Under the pieces are notes generated by a model. That model was not told where the DNA came from. It did no database searches and saw nothing but the letters and a program-made list of their open reading frames with translations. This document shows positions 1 to 6,337 of a stretch of DNA of 12,748 nucleotides, one piece after another. A program made the translations under genes and the position numbers. Origin of the DNA: CAWBKV01 sp041946675 (lineage in GTDB: Archaea > Halobacteriota > Methanosarcinia > Methanotrichales > Methanotrichaceae). The stretch's first letter is position 1. Each line of letters starts with the position of its first letter. The stretch is taken from NCBI GenBank assembly GCA_041946675.1, contig JBHGAU010000073.1, forward strand, positions 1 to 12,748, read 5' to 3'.

Positions 1-2
1 GG

Positions 3-29
3 AAAAACCACAAATCGATATCTAGTGGT
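3..29 (-). terminator. Candidate terminator hairpin for the leftward lhr-phosphoesterase unit
   Basis: Read leftward, the sequence forms ACCAC, a 13-nt loop, then GTGGT followed at once by TTTTT. This short stem plus T-run resembles an intrinsic terminator. It lies about 145 bp past the phosphoesterase stop. The T-rich stretch between (leftward T-runs around 114-133) could end transcription earlier, since archaeal terminators are often just U-tracts. The stem is only 5 bp, so this is a modest call. Confidence 0.35.
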
Positions 30-171
30 GAAAATTCGGGAAAGTTATCCAACACAGCAAATCAAATCAAAAATATCGGAGCAATTTCAAATTAGATTGA
101 TATAATAAGATTGTTTTAAAAAGAGTTCTAAAAGGGGTATTCTGATATAGAAATAGCTTTTCGCTCAATTA

Positions 172-873
172 CTAACCAATATGCTTTCTCAGCCCTCGCA
201 GCTTCGGAAATGCCAGCACCTCGCCCTGCATCTCGACGACTGGACAAAGCTCCTCTACATTCACCTTTTTTAGCAGAGGAGAGAGCATATCACTGCCATC
301 CACATGGTTTATCGTCACACCCTGGCAGAGAGGATTGAAAGCAGGCAGCACGAAGAGATCTTTGCCATTGATCACCTTCTCCCCGAAAAGGAAGCATGGA
401 AGTCGCTCCATTTCGATCTGAATAACGGGATGCTCGTGGCCTAAGACAATATTGCCATGATCGCTGATATTATCGTGGCCGTGTACAAATGTGAAGCTGT
501 CAGCATCGTATCTTTCCAGTGATTCCAGGCCCAATGAAGAGAGCATTGTGTCATGAGAACCTCGGAGCAGTATAGTCTTGCACTGTCCTTCAAACATGCT
601 CATTATTGAATCGAACTTATCCCTCACGGCATTGTCCAATCTATCAAACGAATGAAAGATATCCCCAGCCAGCACGAATATGGTGGGCCTGAACTCAATT
701 AATGCTTTTTCAATCCTGCTCAAAAGCATCTGCTTTTCCTCCAGAGGAAATGCGAGTCCCTGACGGCGGAGTTCATCCTCAAGGCCGATATGAAGATCAG
801 AGGCGACGCAGATTCCTGTATCACGAATAAAAAGGCAGCCGTTTAGAAAGCCAAAACGCTTCTCAAGATCCAT
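172..873 (-). CDS. Archaeal SbcD/Mre11-related metallophosphoesterase
   Basis: A 233-residue calcineurin-like metallophosphoesterase, the usual length for the archaeal SbcD/Mre11-related single-domain family (MJ0037-like), which is related to the DNA-ligase-associated phosphoesterases of bacteria. Dinuclear-metal motifs appear in order: SDLHIG (D26, H28), AGD (70-71), GSHD (105-108), VHGHD (130-134) and GHEHP (145-149). It probably acts on nucleic acid or a nucleotide in the cytoplasm; the substrate is not known. The third motif is GNHD/E in typical members, but here Asn is replaced by Ser (codon TCT). There is no signal peptide or membrane segment. The ATG at 873 is preceded by GGAAGG about 10 nt upstream, which supports this start. 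The gene lies 22 bp after the Lhr helicase stop on the same strand, so the two are very likely one transcript. Family assignment is firm; the physiological role is inferred from the helicase neighbour. Confidence 0.9.
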   Translation of the reverse strand: MDLEKRFGFLNGCLFIRDTGICVASDLHIGLEDELRRQGLAFPLEEKQMLLSRIEKALIEFRPTIFVLAGDIFHSFDRLDNAVRDKFDSIMSMFEGQCKTILLRGSHDTMLSSLGLESLERYDADSFTFVHGHDNISDHGNIVLGHEHPVIQIEMERLPCFLFGEKVINGKDLFVLPAFNPLCQGVTINHVDGSDMLSPLLKKVNVEELCPVVEMQGEVLAFPKLRGLRKHIG

Positions 874-895
874 AAACTTGCGCCTTCCATTAGCA

Positions 896-3592
896 TCAAC
901 TTACGCCCGCTACCGCATCGCCGTGGCCGATCTTCTCCATAACCCTTTTGTGAAACTCCTTTAAGAGCGAGAGCCTGTCCTCTGCAAAGATGACATCGCT
1001 TGCGCCAACCGTTGCTATTCCGAAGGCCATTGGGCTTGGCGAATCCGCTTTCTTCAGCACAACTGCAATATCGCCCGACTGTATGCCACGGAGGATCTCC
1101 TTGATGTTCTCAACCTCGAACTTATCCTCTATGATCTCTCGATAGCTCTCATCAAGGACTGCGAATCTATCGAGCTTTCGGGCGAAGTAAATCAGCATAT
1201 CGGCGCTGACCTGCTGCCTCCTGGCGCTCTTCCTCCTCCCCATGTAGTTTCGAAGGATCATGAAGCATCTGCATGCATTAATTCTGAACAGGCTTTTCAG
1301 GAGGTGTGTGTTCTCTATGGCGTTATGAAGCAGAGCCTCACAATTATCATCATCTATGGACATCAGTATCTTGCGGATGTCCACCTTTTTGGTTTTCGGG
1401 ACTGAGACCATAAAGCCCGAATCGACGATTGAAACGTAGACGTTGCTCGTCTTCTCCCTGGAGATCAGATAGGCAACCATGCGTGAGAAGCCGTCATTGA
1501 ATCTGACCCCGTAGTTGGTCATGAAGTAATACACCCTTCGATCGCTCTCAGGATCGCGGCCTTCTTCGATGACCAATCTCCAATCAGTTGAGATGGAATC
1601 CTCTCCCAGATAACTAATCTGGTGCGAGAATATCTCGTAGATCGACCGGGCGCTGTTCTCATCTATAGGATACTGCCCGAGAAGCCAGCGGATCACATCA
1701 CTTCCGCCCTTTGTCCTCATCATCCAGGCCATGTCGTTCTTGAAGCGGAGAACGCTATTCCCGAGATCGAAGGAAAGAGGAAGCTTCTCAGAGATCCAGG
1801 AAGGAATGTTGGGCCGATCTGCGGTCGGATCAACGTAAACATTTCCTCCCCGCCGGTAGCAAAAGCGGTATGATCTTCCGCCGATCACAAACACATCGCC
1901 CTTATCCAGCTTCTCCATATACTTTTCATCTAGGTTCCCAATCCATCGGCCTTCACGCGTGAAGACATCGCAGGAGAACTGATCAGGGATCATGCCAGTG
2001 TTGGTATAATAGATCATCCGGGCATTCCGGCCACGTTTGCCGATTTTATTAGTGATGTCATCGTGCCAGATCTTGGCATAGATATGCCGCTCAGCGAGAC
2101 CTGCGTGCTTGCCGGAGAGGTAATCGATAACGCTCATGAAATCCTCGTCTTTCAGGTAGCGGTAGCAGTAGGACCTTCTCACAATCCTTCTAACGCCATC
2201 CAGATCCCATGGCTTCTCCAGCACCATGCCCAGAAGATGCTGGCAGAGTGCGTCGAGACAGTTTGTTGGAATATGGATCTTATCCACGAAGCCCGATCTT
2301 CCCTTCTCGAGCATTACAGCGCACTCTATCAGCTCATCTCTGTCAAACACAATTATCCTGCCCTTGACGACCTGATCCAGACTGTGCCCGGCTCTTCCGA
2401 TTCGTTGAAGCAGCGCTGCGACAGACTTGGGCGAGCCGATCTGCAGCACGAGATCGATATGAGGCATATCTATGCCCAGTTCCAGAGATGTTGATGAGCA
2501 GACAACCTTAAGAGATCCTGCCTTCAATCGGTCCTCTGTCTCAAGCCTGCTCTCCTTACCCATTGAGCCGTGATGGCAGCCGGAGTTCTGCTCGTTGTAG
2601 AATTCAGGGTAGCGGGAGCGCAAGTTGTAAAGAACGCGTTCCGCTCCATTTCTGGTGTTAGTGAAAATGAGAGTGTTCTTATGCTCCTGGACATGCTCAT
2701 GAACTATCCTGTAGAGCCCATCGCTCAGCTCCCGGGCGGCTGTGTTGATAAGATCCGGAACAGGGCAGAGCAACTTTAAGTCGAACTGCCGGGAGAAACG
2801 GGTATCAACGATCTCAACAAGCCTAGCGCTCCCAGCCAGAAATGCTGCTATTTCATCAAGAGGTTCAATCGTTGCAGAGCAGCCTATTCGAGTGAAGCTT
2901 CCCAGATCGGGATCAGTTCCCGGAATAAGCTCGGATTTAAGCTCCTCCAGCCTCTCAAGGCTTATAGATAGATGGACCCCTCTCTTCGAGCCTGCAAGGG
3001 AATGAATTTCATCAACTATAACCCATCGAACGGTCTTCAGCTTCTTCCTAAACTGGGGAGCACTCAGGAGGATGCCCAGGCTTTCAGGCGTCGTGTTTAG
3101 AATATGCGGCGTATTTCGGAGCATTCTGCTTTTATCCTTAGCAGAGATGTCGCCATGTCGAATGGCATGCCTTATCTCCTGGGGCTCAATTCCCTTCTCG
3201 CGTGCCAATGCCTGAATTTCGGAAAGCGGCCGCTCCAGGTTCTTGTGAATATCGTTTGCCAGAGATTTGAGGGGAGAGATATAAAGACAGTAAACGCTAT
3301 TCTCGAGCTCCTCTTCCTTCGCAAGCAAAAAGAGCTGGTTCAATATGGAGATGAACGCGGAAAGGGTTTTTCCCGATCCTGTGGGAGAGCAGATGAGAAC
3401 GTTTTTCCCCTCATGGATGAGGGGGACTGCCAGGCGCTGCGGCGGAGTGAAAAGCTCATCGTACTTTGAAAAGGTTTTCGTCCACCATTCACGAAGGATC
3501 TCGTCAAAGAGCTCAAGGACATCTCCGTCTTTAAGGTTATTATTGCCGCTGCTGAGGGGGGTATCTGCAATTATCTCTGCTGCCATGTGCAT
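896..3592 (-). CDS. lhr: Lhr-family ATP-dependent superfamily 2 helicase
   Basis: A large SF2 helicase of the archaeal Lhr family, which unwinds and remodels branched DNA or DNA:RNA substrates in repair and recombination. Numbered from the chosen start (898 aa), the RecA1 lobe carries SPTGSGKT (69-76), DEIH (194-197) and CSATI (238-242). The RecA2 lobe carries TNTRNG, STSLELGIDMPH and QRIGRAGHS (396-404). After this comes the Lhr winged-helix and beta-barrel core (YYTNTGMIPD, then GNLDEKYMEKLDKGDVFVIG) and an alpha-helical C-terminal part. The frame stays open upstream to an ATG at 3640, but a TATA-like box overlaps that codon, so I place the start at the ATG at 3592, with 3586 (MAAEI) equally possible. 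The gene heads a leftward unit with the phosphoesterase. All helicase motifs are intact. Lhr1 versus Lhr2 cannot be settled by reading alone. Confidence 0.93.
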   Translation of the reverse strand: MHMAAEIIADTPLSSGNNNLKDGDVLELFDEILREWWTKTFSKYDELFTPPQRLAVPLIHEGKNVLICSPTGSGKTLSAFISILNQLFLLAKEEELENSVYCLYISPLKSLANDIHKNLERPLSEIQALAREKGIEPQEIRHAIRHGDISAKDKSRMLRNTPHILNTTPESLGILLSAPQFRKKLKTVRWVIVDEIHSLAGSKRGVHLSISLERLEELKSELIPGTDPDLGSFTRIGCSATIEPLDEIAAFLAGSARLVEIVDTRFSRQFDLKLLCPVPDLINTAARELSDGLYRIVHEHVQEHKNTLIFTNTRNGAERVLYNLRSRYPEFYNEQNSGCHHGSMGKESRLETEDRLKAGSLKVVCSSTSLELGIDMPHIDLVLQIGSPKSVAALLQRIGRAGHSLDQVVKGRIIVFDRDELIECAVMLEKGRSGFVDKIHIPTNCLDALCQHLLGMVLEKPWDLDGVRRIVRRSYCYRYLKDEDFMSVIDYLSGKHAGLAERHIYAKIWHDDITNKIGKRGRNARMIYYTNTGMIPDQFSCDVFTREGRWIGNLDEKYMEKLDKGDVFVIGGRSYRFCYRRGGNVYVDPTADRPNIPSWISEKLPLSFDLGNSVLRFKNDMAWMMRTKGGSDVIRWLLGQYPIDENSARSIYEIFSHQISYLGEDSISTDWRLVIEEGRDPESDRRVYYFMTNYGVRFNDGFSRMVAYLISREKTSNVYVSIVDSGFMVSVPKTKKVDIRKILMSIDDDNCEALLHNAIENTHLLKSLFRINACRCFMILRNYMGRRKSARRQQVSADMLIYFARKLDRFAVLDESYREIIEDKFEVENIKEILRGIQSGDIAVVLKKADSPSPMAFGIATVGASDVIFAEDRLSLLKEFHKRVMEKIGHGDAVAGVS

Positions 3593-3638
3593 TTGAAGGA
3601 TATATATGATTGCACATAGAGCTTTCGGTTGTATGGAC

Positions 3639-3651
3639 ATATAAATATTTT
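3639..3651 (-). promoter_or_regulatory. TATA box (with purine-rich BRE) for lhr
   Basis: Read leftward, AGAAAAATATTTATATG gives a purine-rich BRE-like stretch followed by an AT-only TATA element. Archaeal transcription starts about 25 bp downstream of the TATA box, here near 3618. The upstream ATG at 3640 would therefore lie inside the promoter, while the ATGs at 3592 and 3586 would have a leader of about 26-32 nt. Confidence 0.55.
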
Positions 3652-3782
3652 TCTATATGTTTAGAATTGTAATGAGATTCGGCGAGAAATTGACAGAGAA
3701 GTTATCGACACATAGCAAGAGAAGGTATTATTGTTAATTTATTCTGCCATTTCTATCGAAAATATCCAAAATCTTTTCCCGA

Positions 3783-3811
3783 TTGGGCGGCATCCTTTCA
3801 GACATGGAAAT
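3783..3811 (+). repeat. Degenerate direct repeat, copy 1
   Basis: A 29-bp segment that matches the one at 4231-4259 at 24 of 29 positions. The most conserved core is TTTCAGACAT followed by GAAAT. Both copies are followed by GGC-containing sequence, but the match then fades. Function unknown; it could be the end of an old mobile element or a dispersed intergenic repeat. Confidence 0.5.
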
Positions 3812-4230
3812 ATGGCAACTGCTTTGGTTTGTATGCTTCAAGCCAAAAATGGCATGCTGTTCGAGGAGTAGATATGTCTCATATACAAGTGTGCTTAGTG
3901 CACATAGCTATAGATGTAGTCTATCTTGCTTGAGCTCTCAAGGGTTACTGATGACCGAAGGAACCTCTATTTTTCTCTCGATATAGTTTCAAAGCTACGA
4001 GGCATGTGTCAAACTTACTCAACGTTACAGCAGTTTCTCTAAATCTTCTCTACTTATCATGGTAGGGAACAGTCATACGCTTTTTTGTTTTGGGGTGGGC
4101 ATAAATATAATGACTACCGGTTACCCTTTTCAATATGAATCCTTTCTTTTCCAAATCTCTCCTAAGGATGATTCGATAGCTTAATCATCTCATTATTACT
4201 TCCATTGCAGGTCTTTCTATATATCTTCAA

Positions 4231-4259
4231 TTAGGCCACATCATTTCAGACATAGAAAT
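4231..4259 (+). repeat. Degenerate direct repeat, copy 2
   Basis: Second copy of the 29-bp segment, 448 bp downstream of the first and in the same orientation. It differs by five substitutions and no gaps. The interval between the copies is AT-rich and holds no recognisable gene. Confidence 0.5.
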
Positions 4260-4385
4260 GGCGGCGGTTTTTCGGCCTTTACTGCTATCGGAAAAAAGAC
4301 GATTTTCGCACATACCATCAACTTGTTACTATTCTTTCAGGATGTTGACGTTCTAAGCAGGGCGTTTTCGATAGCCATTGGCCTT

Positions 4386-4515
4386 TCACGCATCTCCCGG
4401 GGTTTTGAGCATCACCTCGATGCGCGAGAGGAGGAAAATATCATTGTCCCGTCCGTCCGGCTCGAACGGCCCCGTATACGCAGAGTGCCTGCTCGCCGGA
4501 TATCAGCGCTTTCAT
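4386..4515 (-). pseudogene. Possible frameshifted small ORF relic (about 42 codons)
   Basis: Read leftward from the ATG at 4515, the frame gives MKALISGEQALCVYG, then shifts into an unrelated tail and stops. If one G is removed from the GGGG run (plus-strand CCCC at 4470-4473), the frame continues as PFEPDGRDNDIFLL and on through SRIEVMLKTPGDA to a TGA at 4386. The restored peptide has a natural-looking composition and the stretch is richer in G+C than its surroundings. I do not recognise the family. It may be the truncated remnant of a larger protein, or chance; the single-base repair is my inference. Confidence 0.3.
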
Positions 4516-4605
4516 AGATATGGCTGGATGTTTATAACGATTATGCTTGTAATATCTTCAGATAGCCATATCTTCAAACGATTATGGCTCTTCGAGGGAT
4601 ATCAG
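4498..4605. repeat. Cluster of short direct and inverted repeats
   Basis: GGATATCAG occurs at 4498-4506 and again at 4597-4605 (99 bp apart). ACGATTATG occurs at 4537-4545 and 4578-4586 (41 bp apart). A perfect 10-bp inverted repeat, AGATATGGCT at 4516-4525 and AGCCATATCT at 4564-4573, spans a 38-bp interval. Together they suggest an old local duplication or a folded regulatory segment at the 5' edge of the ORF relic. Confidence 0.4.
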
Positions 4606-4896
4606 GATCTTTAGCATGAGCGCCCATGAATTCAATCTAGCGTTCCGTGTAACTTAAGTTTCCTGCAAACTCACGTTCTATTTCCTTTTATTGCATAGAA
4701 TCCAATGGTATTGAGGTTATCTCTTTATCTTTTAATCCCTCATATCCTTCTGCAATTATATCATCTTTCGCAAAAGACTATAATGTATCTCTAATATTTT
4801 AAAGATACTTTATAAATTACATTAGGTGTAGACGCGGCTTAAAATGCAAACCGGGCAAATGGAATCGGGCTCTATCCGAAACAGAATGGCCCAAGC

Positions 4897-4918
4897 TGTG
4901 TGAAAATGCTTTCACACA
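4897..4918 (-). terminator. Perfect hairpin overlapping the dehydratase stop codon
   Basis: TGTGTGAAA (4897-4905), loop ATGC, TTTCACACA (4910-4918): a perfect 9-bp stem. The TGA stop of the leftward dehydratase gene (4914-4912) lies within the right arm. No U-run follows on the leftward transcript, so it is not a classic intrinsic terminator. It could be a 3'-end stability or termination element. Confidence 0.4.
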
Positions 4919-6204
4919 TCCCTGGGGTCTGTGATATATCCTGTGATTGCGCTTGCTCCTGCTGTTGCTGGTGAAGCCAGATAGACGAAGCCCTTTGGGC
5001 TGCCCTGCCTGCCCAGAAAGTTGCGGTTTGATGTTGAAAGGCTGACCTCTCCGGGGCCGATCAACCCAAAACTTCCGCCCATGCAGGGCCCGCAGCAGGG
5101 CGATTCGACCATAGCCCCTGCCTCCATGAACTTTTCCACAAGCCCTGCCTTGAGAACCTTCATATATTCCTCACGGCTTGCAGGCACAACAATCATCCTA
5201 ACGCCTTTGGCCAGAGGCTCTCCATGCATCAGATCGCTTGCAAGCTTGATATCCTCAAACCTTCCATTGGTGCAAGATCCGAGGAAGACCTGATCGATCT
5301 TTGTCCGGGGTACCTGACTGATGGGCAGAACATTATCCACGTTATGGGGAAGCGCAATCTGCGGCTCAAGGTTGCTCACATCCCAGTGCTTCTTTTGAGC
5401 ATCTGCATCCTCATCGCCGTAAACCAAATGCTGTCGTATTGCAGCCTCATCCTTGATGCGGTCCCTGAGATAGCTGATAGTAGTATTATCGGGCTCGACG
5501 ATGCCGGCTTTTCCGCCCATCTCTATAGCCATGTTGGTCATGGTCATCCTTTCAGGGATGCTCATGCGTGACACCGCCCCGCCCCTGAACTCACAGGCCA
5601 TGTAGTTTGCCCCGTCTGCTCCAGTGTCTCCAATTATCCTGAGAATTACATCCTTCGATGTCACGTTTCTCGGAAGGACGCCCTCGATCATGAGCTGCAA
5701 AGTTTCGGGGACCATGAACCAGAGCTTGCCGATGGCAAAGACTGCCGACATATCGGTTGAGCCTATGCCCGTTGCAAAAGCCCCTAAAGCTCCATAAGTG
5801 CAGGTATGAGAATCCGTTCCAACAATAATGTCGCCCGGGAGAACATGTCCCCGCTCAGGCATCACCTGATGGCACACGCCGCAGAAAATATCGTAGTTCA
5901 ATATCCTTTGCTCATTCGCGAACTTGCGCAGCATGATGTGATTTTCGGCTGCCTTCAGGCTATCGGCAGGAACCTGATGATCAAATAGTATCACTATCCT
6001 GGACGGATCCCATACCTTGGCATCCCCGCCTGCAATCTCATAAAATCCCTTTACCGCCAATGGACCTGTAATGTCATGGATCATAGCACGATCTATCTCA
6101 GCCATCACGAACTCGCCCGCTCGTGCCGTTTTTTTTGCCGCTCTGGAAAATATCTTCTCAGACAGGGTTAGGCCAGTCATGGATCTGGCCATCTCGGCCA
6201 TCAT
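4912..6204 (-). CDS. leuC: 3-isopropylmalate dehydratase / homoaconitase-type large subunit
   Basis: Large, [4Fe-4S]-binding subunit of an archaeal aconitase-family hydro-lyase. Such enzymes isomerise isopropylmalate in leucine synthesis, or extend 2-oxo acids as homoaconitase for coenzyme B in methanogens. Substrate choice lies mainly in the small subunit, which is not in this window, so the symbol leuC is provisional and hacA is the alternative. Numbered from the chosen start (430 aa), visible features are GTDSHTCTYGALG (from 129), the cluster cysteines in GSCTNG (Cys311) and PCCGPC (Cys371, Cys374), and the C-terminal SNRNFLGRQG. The frame extends to a TTG at 6264, but a TATA box sits 4 bp upstream of it. 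The ATG at 6204 gives a normal family length with TLSEKIFSRAA near the N-terminus. It is transcribed divergently from trpB2, and a hairpin covers its stop. Confidence 0.9.
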   Translation of the reverse strand: MMAEMARSMTGLTLSEKIFSRAAKKTARAGEFVMAEIDRAMIHDITGPLAVKGFYEIAGGDAKVWDPSRIVILFDHQVPADSLKAAENHIMLRKFANEQRILNYDIFCGVCHQVMPERGHVLPGDIIVGTDSHTCTYGALGAFATGIGSTDMSAVFAIGKLWFMVPETLQLMIEGVLPRNVTSKDVILRIIGDTGADGANYMACEFRGGAVSRMSIPERMTMTNMAIEMGGKAGIVEPDNTTISYLRDRIKDEAAIRQHLVYGDEDADAQKKHWDVSNLEPQIALPHNVDNVLPISQVPRTKIDQVFLGSCTNGRFEDIKLASDLMHGEPLAKGVRMIVVPASREEYMKVLKAGLVEKFMEAGAMVESPCCGPCMGGSFGLIGPGEVSLSTSNRNFLGRQGSPKGFVYLASPATAGASAITGYITDPRDV

Positions 6205-6267
6205 AAATAAATCTTCACATTGGTCCGATAATGCTTCGTCGGAGCTGCCCTTGGTCAATTGCAAAGG

Positions 6268-6275
6268 ATTTAAAT
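6268..6275. promoter_or_regulatory. Palindromic TATA element between divergent leuC-like gene and trpB2
   Basis: ATTTAAAT is its own reverse complement and lies between the divergent genes. Leftward it would give a start near 6247, some 40 nt before the ATG at 6204. Rightward it would give a start near 6298, about 40 nt before the trpB2 ATG at 6338. Archaeal TATA boxes get direction from the flanking BRE, so use in both directions is possible but unproven. It is the only clear TATA-like site I see in the gap. Confidence 0.45.
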
Positions 6276-6337
6276 AACATGGTCGTAATCAGCGATGTAC
6301 ATAAGTTAGCATTATAGCAGAAAGTTGGAGAATTTCT

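Larger units (their letters stand above)
3593..4911. other. Long AT-rich region without a convincing gene
   Basis: About 1.3 kb between the 5' side of lhr and the 3' end of the dehydratase gene, both leftward. The short ORFs here have no recognisable motifs and compositions unlike the flanking genes. The region contains the lhr promoter at its left edge, a pair of degenerate 29-bp direct repeats (3783-3811 and 4231-4259), a GC-richer frameshifted ORF relic (4386-4515), and a cluster of short direct and inverted repeats (4498-4605). This pattern fits decayed insertions or a lost gene better than a conserved intergenic region. I see no tRNA, rRNA or CRISPR here. Confidence 0.6.

Noticed and set aside
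3783..3986. Rightward 67-residue ORF in the gene-poor region
   Set aside because: Cys/Ser/Trp-rich composition with no motif or ribosome site, and it starts inside a direct repeat.
6205..6264. TTG start at 6264 for the dehydratase gene (20 more residues)
   Set aside because: A TATA element ends 4 bp upstream, leaving no room for a transcript start, and the extra residues precede the normal family N-terminus.
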